NCBI RefSeq assembly: GCF_017643475.1
Contig: NZ_JAEPNI010000002.1
Span: 744,001-808,000 of the forward strand
Source: Maricaulis sp.
Lineage (GTDB): Bacteria > Pseudomonadota > Alphaproteobacteria > Caulobacterales > Maricaulaceae
Length of the DNA: 64,000 bases
Direction: 5' to 3'
Of the stretch, positions 33,238 to 41,414 are shown one piece after another (within the stretch, counting starts at the first letter, position 1; each line of letters starts with the position of its first letter). Below the pieces are notes generated by a model. It was not told the DNA's origin. It saw only the letters and a program-made list of their open reading frames with translations, and did no database searches. Both the position numbers and the translations under genes were made by a program.

Positions 33238-34952
33238 CAGAAGGCCTGTCCGATGCTGAAATAGAGATGCACAGGCGTCTCGCCATCACGCCGGTCGAGC
33301 GGTGTCGCCAGGTCGATGCGAACGGGGGCAAAGTCCAGGTAGTACCGCGCGCCAATGCCGAGGGCCGCACGCACGTCATCCACTGCGGGCAAGAGATCAT
33401 CACCCGCGGCGCCCGCCTCGACGAAGACAACGCCGCCCCAGCGCGATGTATCGCGCCAGCGCAGCTCCAGCCCGGCTTCCGCGACCGACAGGCCGCCTGA
33501 AGGCAGGTCTTCAACGGTCTGGGGTCCAAGCCCCTGGTAATCAAATCCGCGCACAGATCCGCCGCCACCGGCATAGAAGCGCTGGTCTGCGGGGATATCA
33601 TCTATGGGCGCCCCGATCAGCGAGCCGATACGGCCGCGCGCGGCCACGACCCAGCTCTCACTCGCCCGCCAATAGGCGCTGCCACTGGCTTCCAGGCGCA
33701 CATACTGACCGTTGGTATCGCCGAATGTCGCCGTCGGGACCATCTCGCCACGCGCCCGGTAACCGCGGGTCGGTTCGAGTGGATCATCGCGCGCATCCAG
33801 CGTCAGGCCCAGGCCGGCCTGGACGGATATGGCATCACTGACACCTTCAGGGTTTGTGACCCTGGAATAGTCCAGCTCGGCACCAACCGCGTATTGCAAC
33901 AGCTCGCGCAAGGCTCGACTGAGATTGAAACCGGCGGTCAGTTCCTGCTGGTCATAGGCATCGGTTTCTTCCGACTGCAGCCCTGCCGACAACAGCAAAG
34001 TCCGCCCGTAACGACGCCAGTGCGGAAAACTCAAAGAGGCCTCGACACCCTGGCTGAGAGTCTGGAGCTGGGCTCTGAAAGTGAAAAGCTGGTCTTCACC
34101 CAGCAGGTTGCGCCGGTTCAGCGCGGCAATCGCGCCGCCGCCATCACTGGTGGAATAGCTCAGCGCGACCTCAGCCACATGGCGCGGCGCGTGTTCCAGC
34201 GTGATGCCAAGATCGCGCGCCCCCTTTCCATCCGGTTCTCCGAGCGATAGCTGGACAGCGGAGACACTCTGCAAGGAAAGCAGCCGGTTGCGATAGGCCC
34301 GCAACCCGTCAGCCGACACCGCCGCAGCATCCTCGAGCGGCGACAAGCCCAAAATGAAATCCGCATTCCAAGCCTCACTGTGCAGTCGAATTTCACCGAG
34401 GCGCGAATATATTCCCGGCAGGTAGCGCAAGACCACATCGACCTCTTGCCGCGCGTGGTCCACCGTGATTGCGCGTTCCCCCAGGCTCGCTTCCGGCCAA
34501 CCCGACGCGCGAAGACGCTCCAGGGCAGCCAGCTCAACCGACAGCAAGAGGCCGGCATCATAGGCCTCACCCGGCTCGAGGGTCAGCGCTTCGCGAACAC
34601 GCTCCCGCGCTTGCACATCCGCCCCCACATCCACACTGATGGTTCCGTAAGTGAAACGGTCGCCAGTCTCGATACGCAGAACCGGGTTCTGGGCCGCGCC
34701 GAGTGCCGGCACGACGGTCGCCGCGAAATACCCCTGTGCACGCAAATAGCGCCGCGCGCGCTCCGACGCTGTTCGGGCACGCTGCCAGGGCGCAGTGTCA
34801 TCGGGCATGTCCAGGGAAATCGCCCGTTCGAGACCGGCTGACAGCTCCGGGTCATCGACACAGCAGAACTGTGCTAACGCTTGCGCAGTGGCTTGCGATG
34901 AACACAGTCCTGCCAGCAAACAGGCAAGTGGGATGAAAATCAGACGTCGCAA
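33237..34952 (-). CDS. tamA: Outer-membrane assembly protein TamA (BamA/Omp85 family)
   Basis: 571 aa, with a signal peptide MRRLIFIPLACLLAGLCSSQATA. Three POTRA-like units cover about 35-255 (for example TYGTISVDVGADVQARERVRE and EVDVVLRYLPGIYSRLGEIRL), and a 16-strand barrel covers the rest. The Omp85 signature is FYAGGGGSVRGFDYQGLGP, with the conserved VRGF loop. It ends with an aromatic residue (YFSIGQAF), as expected for insertion by BAM. It precedes tamB directly. TamA and TamB act together in the outer membrane and periplasm. Confidence 0.95.
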   Translation of the reverse strand: MRRLIFIPLACLLAGLCSSQATAQALAQFCCVDDPELSAGLERAISLDMPDDTAPWQRARTASERARRYLRAQGYFAATVVPALGAAQNPVLRIETGDRFTYGTISVDVGADVQARERVREALTLEPGEAYDAGLLLSVELAALERLRASGWPEASLGERAITVDHARQEVDVVLRYLPGIYSRLGEIRLHSEAWNADFILGLSPLEDAAAVSADGLRAYRNRLLSLQSVSAVQLSLGEPDGKGARDLGITLEHAPRHVAEVALSYSTSDGGGAIAALNRRNLLGEDQLFTFRAQLQTLSQGVEASLSFPHWRRYGRTLLLSAGLQSEETDAYDQQELTAGFNLSRALRELLQYAVGAELDYSRVTNPEGVSDAISVQAGLGLTLDARDDPLEPTRGYRARGEMVPTATFGDTNGQYVRLEASGSAYWRASESWVVAARGRIGSLIGAPIDDIPADQRFYAGGGGSVRGFDYQGLGPQTVEDLPSGGLSVAEAGLELRWRDTSRWGGVVFVEAGAAGDDLLPAVDDVRAALGIGARYYLDFAPVRIDLATPLDRRDGETPVHLYFSIGQAF

Positions 34953-35102
34953 CCGGGTCTAGCCTCAACGAGCCAATTCAGGCTCTTCCAGGCGCCGTAT
35001 ACGCCGCAGATTGCGCCGGAATCATGACGCTCCGAGCATATCGCGGCTTTCCCGCTGCACGAGTGCTATTTTCTGCGGATCCAGCGAGGCCGTCCGCGCA
35101 GC

Positions 35103-35663
35103 CTATTCTGCGGTCCCGACCCGGTTGATGAAAATCGGACCGAAGTGGATGGTCTGGCGGCCGTAGCCCATATTGGCGCCGAACACGACATCATCTGCAG
35201 CAAAATCCGCGGTCGCCGTTCCGCGGACCGTGTAATACTGCCCTTCTTCGGTCGGCCGGATGTTTTCGCTGAAGATGTTGTCATAGGGCTCACTGGTACG
35301 CACCAGCTGGAGATCGATATTACCGGTGTCCATGCCCCGGATCGGCGTCTCGGCCCGGACCCAGACACGCAACTCCACGATATCGCCGGCATTGATATCG
35401 CGCACCAGCGGCACTGTCACACGTGAACGCCAGACTTCTTCGAGGCGGCGACGCATCCGGACTTCAAGAGCAGCGCCCCCAGGAGCCGTCTCGGACGCAA
35501 CGATGCTGCGACGAATGCTTCCACCTTCAACGTCCCAGCGCACCGACATCGTGTCGTTCAATGCCTGCATGGCTGACGCCTCGGAGCTCGTGGTAACACT
35601 CAACCCCGCTCCAACAAGCAGCGCGATGAGTGCGGCAAACAATCCCATACGAAGTTTCAACAC
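35103..35663 (-). CDS. Exported beta-rich protein, possible carbohydrate-binding-module-like
   Basis: About 186 aa. I start it at GTG 35663 because GGGGAGGAA lies exactly at Shine-Dalgarno distance; an in-frame ATG 27 bases upstream would put that site inside the gene. Signal peptide: LKLRMGLFAALIALLVGAGL with cleavage near SEASA. The mature part looks like one jelly-roll domain: RSIVASETAPGGAALEVRMR, DINAGDIVELRVWVRAETP, YTVRGTATADFAADDVVFGA and IHFGPIFINRVG, the order seen in CBM4/9-like modules appended to glycoside hydrolases. Here the module stands alone. A perfect LacI-type operator just upstream supports a link to sugars. No enzyme active site is visible. Confidence 0.7.
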   Translation of the reverse strand: MLKLRMGLFAALIALLVGAGLSVTTSSEASAMQALNDTMSVRWDVEGGSIRRSIVASETAPGGAALEVRMRRRLEEVWRSRVTVPLVRDINAGDIVELRVWVRAETPIRGMDTGNIDLQLVRTSEPYDNIFSENIRPTEEGQYYTVRGTATADFAADDVVFGANMGYGRQTIHFGPIFINRVGTAE

Positions 35664-35691
35664 GATCACTTCCTCCCCGGCAAAGACCATT

Positions 35692-35707
35692 ATGATAACG
35701 TTATCAT
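35692..35707. promoter_or_regulatory. Perfect LacI-type operator
   Basis: ATGATAACGTTATCAT is a perfect 16-bp palindrome with the central CpG and GATAAC/GTTATC half-sites of LacI-family operators controlling carbohydrate genes. It is 29 bases upstream of the preferred start codon at 35663. On the minus strand a TTGACA (35729-35734) lies upstream and may be the -35 element, so the operator would overlap the core promoter. Confidence 0.7.
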
Positions 35708-35864
35708 TCCGCCCGAACACCAAGTCGATGTCAATCATGCTTATTGGAATATCAGGCGCATGAATAATTTAGAGCGAATTCGTCATGCGACGAACATCAG
35801 GTCCCGGAACCGTTTTTCGCAGCCTTTGGATCGTATGAATCTAACAACGCATTTCCCAGCTCAA

Positions 35865-35894
35865 CCGCCCGCCTGCTTGATCAGGCTTGGGCGG
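35865..35894 (-). terminator. Terminator-like hairpin after membrane protein gene
   Basis: CCGCCC-GCCTG (35865-35875) pairs with CAGGC-TT-GGGCGG (35882-35894) with a two-base bulge and a six-base loop. It lies 22 bases after the stop codon at 35916 on the minus strand. No strong T-run follows, so it is a weak or factor-dependent terminator at best. Confidence 0.4.
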
Positions 35895-35915
35895 TAAATC
35901 TGTGCCGGCTTAACG

Positions 35916-36362
35916 CTAGGCGTCAGACAAGGCATCGACTGGCTGAGAGTTGAACACCATCTTCAGAACCAGGGCGAACAGTGCAAACACCACGGCATCG
36001 CTTACGCCTTCCAAAAGCAGGAACAGACCCGGATTTTCCAGCGGAACACGGCCGATATAGCCCAGGTTGGCAGAAACCCAGTAGATCACCGCGAACATCA
36101 CGGCGATGCGAAGCGTGGAGACCTGGCCGGCGACGGCGCGGATATGCCCATACAGCATGGCGAAAAAGGCCCCGATAAGAAAATAGGTCCCAAGCCCCGC
36201 CACCAACAGGAAACGCGACGGCTCGGTAAAACCGAAAAACCCCTCTTCGAGATAAACATCGCCCCAGAGCATCCGCCGCCAGACGATCAGCACCGCCGCC
36301 ATCAAGACCATGAACACCAGACCTGCAATGACAGACCCTTTGAAAACCTCTTGCTTGCTCAT
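35916..36362 (-). CDS. Small four-helix membrane protein, divergent from MarR regulator
   Basis: 148 aa from ATG 36362 (MSKQEVFKG); a GTG three codons earlier is possible. Four predicted membrane helices: about 8-28 (VIAGLVFMVLMAAVLIV), 51-72 (FLLVAGLGTYFLIGAFFAML), 84-103 (IAVMFAVIYWVSANLGYIG) and 112-136. There are no recognisable catalytic or transport motifs. The gene is divergent from a MarR-type regulator with a large inverted repeat between them, so it is very probably the regulator's target. Function unknown; membrane integrity or small-molecule response would be guesses. Confidence 0.8.
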   Translation of the reverse strand: MSKQEVFKGSVIAGLVFMVLMAAVLIVWRRMLWGDVYLEEGFFGFTEPSRFLLVAGLGTYFLIGAFFAMLYGHIRAVAGQVSTLRIAVMFAVIYWVSANLGYIGRVPLENPGLFLLLEGVSDAVVFALFALVLKMVFNSQPVDALSDA

Positions 36363-36377
36363 TTTTACCACTTCAAT

Positions 36378-36428
36378 TTAGTTGCGCTACGCAGCTATCT
36401 CGTACAACTATTTGCGCAGCGCAACTAA
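36378..36428. promoter_or_regulatory. Shared operator of MarR regulator and divergent membrane protein
   Basis: TTAGTTGCGCTACGCA (36378-36393) and TGCGCAGCGCAACTAA (36413-36428) are inverted copies with one mismatch. The right arm contains TTGCGCAGCGCAA (36412-36424), itself a perfect 13-bp palindrome, and the left arm is a degenerate version of the same. Two MarR dimers could bind. The element lies between both start codons. Confidence 0.7.
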
Positions 36429-36447
36429 TTTCTGTTAGGATGCAGAA

Positions 36448-36876
36448 ATGGCACAACAAAAGCTCACAGACGTCGTCTTCAAACTGTCCATCGATCTCGG
36501 TACGCAACTCGAAGGCAGCCCGGAGCTGGACGGGTTGGATATCCCGCCCATCAACATGAGAATCTTACGCTTCCTGTACGAGGAGGAGACGGCAACGCCA
36601 CTGGCGGTCGCCGGCACCATCAATCGCGACCGTGGCCATGTTACACGCCTGTTGCAGGAACTCTCCGCTAACGGGTTGATTGCCCTGAAACCCAATCCTC
36701 AGGACGGACGCAGCAAGCTGGCTATGCTGACCGCGAAGGCCAGGACCATATTCTCCCGCGTCCATGCGGCTGAAGCGCGCCTCTATGACCGGGCAACGCA
36801 GGACGTTGACAAGCAAGAGCTCATCACGTTTTTCAAGGTCGCCCAAAAAATCTCGTCGAACCTGTCAGGCGGCTGA
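36448..36876 (+). CDS. MarR-family transcriptional regulator
   Basis: 142 aa. Winged helix-turn-helix: INMRILRFLYEEETATPLAVAG leads into the recognition helix TINRDRGHVTRLLQELSANGLI, followed by the beta-wing ALKPNPQDGRSKLAMLTAKA with the Asp-Gly-Arg turn that is nearly invariant in MarR proteins. Flanking helices form the dimer interface. It probably represses itself and the divergent membrane protein through the palindromes at 36378-36428. There is no cysteine in the protein, so a redox-switch mechanism of the OhrR type can be excluded; a small-molecule ligand is more likely. Confidence 0.88.
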   Translation: MAQQKLTDVVFKLSIDLGTQLEGSPELDGLDIPPINMRILRFLYEEETATPLAVAGTINRDRGHVTRLLQELSANGLIALKPNPQDGRSKLAMLTAKARTIFSRVHAAEARLYDRATQDVDKQELITFFKVAQKISSNLSGG

Positions 36877-36935
36877 CACGCGCGAACACCCGCAATTATG
36901 CGGTCAATCGTTTGGCATTATTGAAGCGGAAAAAA

Positions 36936-37012
36936 TGGCGCACCGGGGAGGATTCGAACCCCCGACCCCCAGATTCGTAGTCTGGTGCTCTATCCAGCTG
37001 AGCTACCGGTGC
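36936..37012 (-). tRNA. tRNA-Arg (anticodon ACG)
   Basis: A full cloverleaf of 77 bases with encoded CCA: acceptor GCACCGG pairs with CCGGTGC, D-arm GCTCAGCTGGATAGAGC, anticodon stem CCAGA/TCTGG with loop CTACGAA (anticodon at 36976-36978), T-arm with TTCGAAT. The ACG anticodon is normally converted to ICG by TadA. The discriminator base is G. It stands between the MarR gene and the P1 peptidase gene. Confidence 0.96.
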
Positions 37013-37134
37013 AGGCCGTGTCTTCAGGGCAAGTCCCCGAAGAGGCGCGGAACCTAGCTTCGGGCCCTGGACTTGGCAAGGGGGCTTTCGCGCAAAAAAC
37101 AGTGCAAGTGCAGCCCGGGTGCAGTTACGGGTGT

Positions 37135-38118
37135 TCAGGCCTTGCTGGCCTCGAAGACACCGCGGGCAATGGCGCGTGCCAGGCAGTCCGCAGCCAGGCT
37201 TCCGAGGCGCGCCAGCGTGAGCTCGGCAGCATCGCCCAGGGGCTTGCGGCCGGTGCACAGGGCAAACACGACATCACCGTCAAACGGGGTGTGAACGGGG
37301 CGGATGGCGCGGGCGAAACCGTCCTGGGCCATGATGGCAAGACGCTGGGCCTGGGCCGGGGCCAGAGCGGCATCCGTCGCGATGCAAGCAATCGTGGTGT
37401 TCTCACGGGCCCCCGGATTGAGCTTGGCATCCCCCCAGTCTTCCGGCTCTGCAGACCAGCCGGCCGGCGGACGCTGACCACCGAACTCGCCCTCCATCTC
37501 CCAGGGCCAGGCCCAGAACACGTCTGTGCCGGGCATCATCACCGAGCCAAAGGAATTGACGCCGACGATCGCACCCAGGGTGAAACCGTCCCGGCTGGTG
37601 ATGCTGGCGGATCCGATCCCGCCCTGGCGAGATCCTGCCATAGCGCCATAACCGGCTCCGAAACGACCGACCGATACCTCCGTGGAGACATTGGCGAGGG
37701 CTTGCTTGCCCAGATCACGATAGGGCGGTTCCTCGCCCCAGTCCTTGTCACCGCCATTGGCGAGATCATAGAGAATCGCGCCGGGCACGACGGGAGATTT
37801 GGGCACGCCTGGACGCTCGACAAGCCCGAACCCCTGCCCCCGCGCACCAAGCACCGCTGCGACACCATCCACCGCCGCCAGGCCATAGGACGAACCGCCG
37901 GAAAGCACGACCGCATCAACGGCATCCACCAGGGTGTGCGCAGCCAGCGCGTCAGTCTCGCGCGTGCCCGGGCCACCACCGCGAACATCCACCGCACACA
38001 CGGCGCGTTCATCGGGCAGGATGACCGTGACACCGGTGCGTGACCGTTCATCCTCGCTTTGACCGACCTTTATCCCCGGCACGTCGGTGATGGTGTTGTT
38101 TTTCACTGGCAATGCCAT
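37135..38118 (-). CDS. P1 family peptidase (DmpA/BapA-like, S58)
   Basis: 327 aa from ATG 38118 (MALPVKNN), with GAGG eight bases upstream; the longer open frame upstream overlaps the divergent ggt gene and looks non-coding. ITDVPGIKVGQSEDERSRTGVTVILP begins the family; VVLSGGSSYGLAAVDGVAA, SVGRFGAGYGAMAGSRQGGIG and VGVNSFGSVMMPG are the conserved blocks. Family members are self-cleaving aminopeptidases of N-terminal nucleophile type, some acting on beta-amino or D-amino peptides. No signal peptide, so it is cytoplasmic. It is divergent from gamma-glutamyltransferase; both are peptide-recycling enzymes. Confidence 0.9.
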   Translation of the reverse strand: MALPVKNNTITDVPGIKVGQSEDERSRTGVTVILPDERAVCAVDVRGGGPGTRETDALAAHTLVDAVDAVVLSGGSSYGLAAVDGVAAVLGARGQGFGLVERPGVPKSPVVPGAILYDLANGGDKDWGEEPPYRDLGKQALANVSTEVSVGRFGAGYGAMAGSRQGGIGSASITSRDGFTLGAIVGVNSFGSVMMPGTDVFWAWPWEMEGEFGGQRPPAGWSAEPEDWGDAKLNPGARENTTIACIATDAALAPAQAQRLAIMAQDGFARAIRPVHTPFDGDVVFALCTGRKPLGDAAELTLARLGSLAADCLARAIARGVFEASKA

Positions 38119-38180
38119 CAAAGGCCTCTTAACTGTTGGACACCGGCTCCGGACGGGTCGGCGAGTAGAGGACAAATTCC

Positions 38181-39899
38181 ATGAAGCGCTTTTTGCTGTC
38201 CACCGCGATTTTCTCCCTGGCCGGATTTCTGGCCGCCTGTGGATCAAGCGAGACCCCGCAGGAAGAAGCCGCGTTGAGCGGTCCCGCCATGGTATCTGCA
38301 GCCAACCCACATGCGGTTGAAGCGGGCCTGGAAGCCCTGCGCGCGGGTGGTGATGCCATTGACGCCGCGATCGCCGTGCAGACCGTGCTGGGCCTGGTCG
38401 AGCCACAGAGCTCCGGCCTGGGTGGTGGCGCCTTCATCCTGTATTTCGACGCCGAGAGCGGCGATGTCACCGTCTATGACGGCCGCGAGATGGCGCCGGC
38501 CTCTGCGGGTCCGGACCTTTTCCTGGACGAAAACGGCCAGCCGCTGGGCTTTTTCCAGGCTGTGTTCTCGGGCCGGTCAATCGGTTCGCCGGGCGCGATC
38601 CCGGCCCTGGCAAGGGCGCACGAGGATCATGGCGCCCTGGACTGGGCGGACGGCTTCACACACGCGGAACGCCTGGCCCGTGAAGGCTTTGAAGTCTCGC
38701 CGCGCCTCAACTCCCTGATCGGTCGTTACGGCCAGCGCACGCCACTGGACGAATGGCCGGCCACCCGCGCCTATTTCTACACCGAGGCGGGTGAGCCGCT
38801 GCCAGTGGGTCACCTGCTGCAGAACCCGGACTATGCGGCGACGGTTCGCGCCCTCGCAGAGAACCCGCGCGCCCTGCACGAAGGGCCGATCGCCGAGGCG
38901 ATTGTTGACGCCGTGCGAGCGGAGCCGCTGCCAGGAGACCTGACCCTGGCCGATCTGGCGGCCTATGAGCCGGTCGTGCGCAGCCCGATCTGTCGTCCCT
39001 ATCGCCAGTACACCATCTGTGGCGCGCCGCCGCCGGCATCGGGCGGTGTGACCGTCAACGAGATCATGGGCCTGCTGGAAGGATATGACATGTCCGCCAC
39101 CGGGCCGGACACGCTGGAAGGCTGGCGCCGTTTCATCGAGGCCAGTCGCCTCGCCTATGCTGATCGCGATGCCTATGTCGCCGACGCGGACTTTGTCACC
39201 GTGCCGGTCGAGGGTCTGCTGGCGGATGATTACATCACCGCCCGCGCCGCGCTGATGGATCGCGAAACGGCCATCGAGACATCGACGCCGGGCATTCCGG
39301 CCGGCATTGAGGCGCCCGGAGCCGACGCGACGCCTGACGCGCCGGGAACGAGCCATTTTGTCGTTGTCGACAGTGACGGCGATGTCGTCTCGATGACCAC
39401 CACGGTTGAAGGCGGGTTTGGCAGCCATCGCATGGCCGGCGGCTTCCTGCTCAACAACCAGCTGACCGATTTCTCGCGAACGCCGGTGGACGCCGAAGGC
39501 CGGCTGATCCCAAACGCACCGGACGGCGGCAAGCGCCCGCGCTCTTCCATGTCCCCCACCATCGTCTTCGATGAAAACGGGGAGTTCGTCCTGGCCACTG
39601 GTTCGCCCGGTGGCTCCTCCATTATCGCCTATACGGCCAAGACGCTTGTGGCGATGCTCGACTGGGGCCTGACCCCGCAGGAAGCGATTGAACTGCCCAA
39701 TATCGTTGCGCGCGGGGATGTCGTGCGGATCGAGAACGGCATGGATATCGAAATCCTCGCGGGCCTGCAGGATCTCGGCTTCGAGCTGGACGCCAATCGT
39801 GGCGAGAATTCCGGCATCCATATCGTGCGGCGCCTGGAAGACGGCACGCTGATCGGTGGCGCAGACCCGCGCCGTGAAGGTGTTGTGGGGGAGCCCTAG
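38181..39899 (+). CDS. ggt: Gamma-glutamyltransferase, lipoprotein form
   Basis: 572 aa. It transfers or hydrolyses the gamma-glutamyl group of glutathione in the periplasm. The start is a lipoprotein signal, LSTAIFSLAGFLAAC, so it should be anchored by acylated Cys20. ANPHAVEAGLEALRAGGDAIDAAIAV and PQSSGLGGGAFILYFD are family motifs. The precursor is cleaved before the nucleophile Thr in PGTSHFVVVDSDGDVVSMTT; NNQLTDF, RPRSSMSPTIVF and TGSPGGSSII complete the small subunit. Length fits. Its stop shares CTAG with the convergent histidine kinase gene. Confidence 0.94.
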   Translation: MKRFLLSTAIFSLAGFLAACGSSETPQEEAALSGPAMVSAANPHAVEAGLEALRAGGDAIDAAIAVQTVLGLVEPQSSGLGGGAFILYFDAESGDVTVYDGREMAPASAGPDLFLDENGQPLGFFQAVFSGRSIGSPGAIPALARAHEDHGALDWADGFTHAERLAREGFEVSPRLNSLIGRYGQRTPLDEWPATRAYFYTEAGEPLPVGHLLQNPDYAATVRALAENPRALHEGPIAEAIVDAVRAEPLPGDLTLADLAAYEPVVRSPICRPYRQYTICGAPPPASGGVTVNEIMGLLEGYDMSATGPDTLEGWRRFIEASRLAYADRDAYVADADFVTVPVEGLLADDYITARAALMDRETAIETSTPGIPAGIEAPGADATPDAPGTSHFVVVDSDGDVVSMTTTVEGGFGSHRMAGGFLLNNQLTDFSRTPVDAEGRLIPNAPDGGKRPRSSMSPTIVFDENGEFVLATGSPGGSSIIAYTAKTLVAMLDWGLTPQEAIELPNIVARGDVVRIENGMDIEILAGLQDLGFELDANRGENSGIHIVRRLEDGTLIGGADPRREGVVGEP

Positions 39900-41362
39900 T
39901 CGGTTTTCAGCGGCAGCATGACCGCAAACACCGTCCCGTTCACGTCACTCTTGATGAGGACGAGGTCGCCGCCATGGGCCCGGGCGAGTTCGCGGGCAAT
40001 CGCCAGGCCCAGACCTGACCCGCCCTTGCGGGTGGAGCCGGTAAACGCCTTGAACAGATTGTCCCGTGCCTTGGGCGGCAGGCCCGGCCCGGTATCGCGC
40101 ACCCAGAAATGGGCACAATGCCCGTCCTCTTCCACGGTGACGGAGAGACGCGTCTCACCCTCGGCCGCAGTCATCGCCTGGATCGCATTGCGGAACAGGT
40201 TGAAGAAAATGCGGTGGGTCTGGTCCTGATCCACATCCAGGCGGAGGGCGCGGTCAATATCGAGATACCAGTCCACCTCGCCATCAGCGAGCTGGGCATT
40301 GTCGAACGCGTCCTCGATCAGCTCGGCCATGACAACACTGCTGCGGGCAGATGGCGCTTCCTCGGCACGACCGAATTCCAGCGTCGCCTCGCACAGGCGG
40401 ATACCACGATCAACGGAACGCACGAGACGGCTGGCCATTTTCTGGATGCGCTCGTCCTTTTCCATGGCCAGGCGGTCGGTCACCAGCTGGGCACTGGTCA
40501 GGACATTGCGCAGGTCGTGATTGATCTTGGCGACGGCCTCGCCCAGGGCGGCCAGGCGTTCGCGCTGATGAAGGGCCTGGCGGATCTCTTCCTGCATCGC
40601 CGCCAGTTCCTGTTCAGCACGGGCAATCTCATTGTGCCCCGCAGACGGCGAGATGACGCGGGACGCGTCCTCCGGGGCAGAGCGGAAACGCAGCATGGAT
40701 CCGGCCAGACGGCGCATCGGCCGCACAAACAGGAAGAACATGGCCAGATAGATCACCAGACCAACTCCCAGGGCGATCAGGATGGATCCGGTCAGCAATT
40801 GCCTGGAAAAGGCGTTGAGCGCCTCCTTCAGAGGCTGTTCGGACAGGATGACGTCAATCGTCTCGGTCGGACGGCTTTGCGGTTGGGCCCGGATACGCAA
40901 CATACGCCCGTCCTCGGCATAGAGCGTATCGACCGTCTCGCGCAGATGATCCCACCAGCTGGCCTCGCGCAGGTCGCTGGTGACCATGTCCGCATTGATG
41001 GGGCCGCCATAGAGGATGAGCTCGTTGATGCCGTCACGCACCCGAGACACGGCCACGGCGCCGGCGCCTTCCAGCAATTCCTCGACGGTGCGTTCGCCCA
41101 GGGCGCCGGAATCCTCCGCCACGTCGGCTGCGAGCGCGGCGAGATGCGCGGCCTCGGCGCGGTCCTGCATCCATTGCAGGCGATAGGCCGCAGCGGCGGG
41201 GAAATAGACCAGGACCAGAGCGGTCACGACCAGGCCGATGATCAGCGCCAGCAATTGTCCGGGAAGGTTCAGCTGGAACCGCGCCAACACCCCGGCACCC
41301 GCGTCGAGCACACGACGCGGCAGGGCGGATCTGCCGGGGGACTGTTGCGGATCGGATTGCAT
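39896..41362 (-). CDS. Sensor histidine kinase (orphan)
   Basis: 488 aa. TM1 at about 36-58 and TM2 at about 190-213 frame a 130-residue periplasmic sensor. FVRPMRRLAGSMLRFR begins a HAMP segment, followed by a coiled coil. The phosphoacceptor is His282 in KINHDLRN. The ATPase part shows the N-box FNLFRNAIQAM, DTGPGLPPKARDNLFKAF and GGSGLGLAIARELARAHGG. No response regulator lies within the window, so the partner is elsewhere. The NHDLRN form, instead of the common SHELR, places it near the HPK4-like group. It converges on ggt with a four-base overlap. Confidence 0.92.
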   Translation of the reverse strand: MQSDPQQSPGRSALPRRVLDAGAGVLARFQLNLPGQLLALIIGLVVTALVLVYFPAAAAYRLQWMQDRAEAAHLAALAADVAEDSGALGERTVEELLEGAGAVAVSRVRDGINELILYGGPINADMVTSDLREASWWDHLRETVDTLYAEDGRMLRIRAQPQSRPTETIDVILSEQPLKEALNAFSRQLLTGSILIALGVGLVIYLAMFFLFVRPMRRLAGSMLRFRSAPEDASRVISPSAGHNEIARAEQELAAMQEEIRQALHQRERLAALGEAVAKINHDLRNVLTSAQLVTDRLAMEKDERIQKMASRLVRSVDRGIRLCEATLEFGRAEEAPSARSSVVMAELIEDAFDNAQLADGEVDWYLDIDRALRLDVDQDQTHRIFFNLFRNAIQAMTAAEGETRLSVTVEEDGHCAHFWVRDTGPGLPPKARDNLFKAFTGSTRKGGSGLGLAIARELARAHGGDLVLIKSDVNGTVFAVMLPLKTD

Positions 41363-41414
41363 GGATCAGGTCAGGTTTTGCCGCAGCCTAGAATGATTTG
41401 CGCGGCAGGTAACT

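Noticed and set aside
31864..33264. 466-codon plus-strand open frame opposite tamB
   Set aside because: Composition is Arg/Gln/Pro-rich without domains, as for a shadow of the tamB strand.
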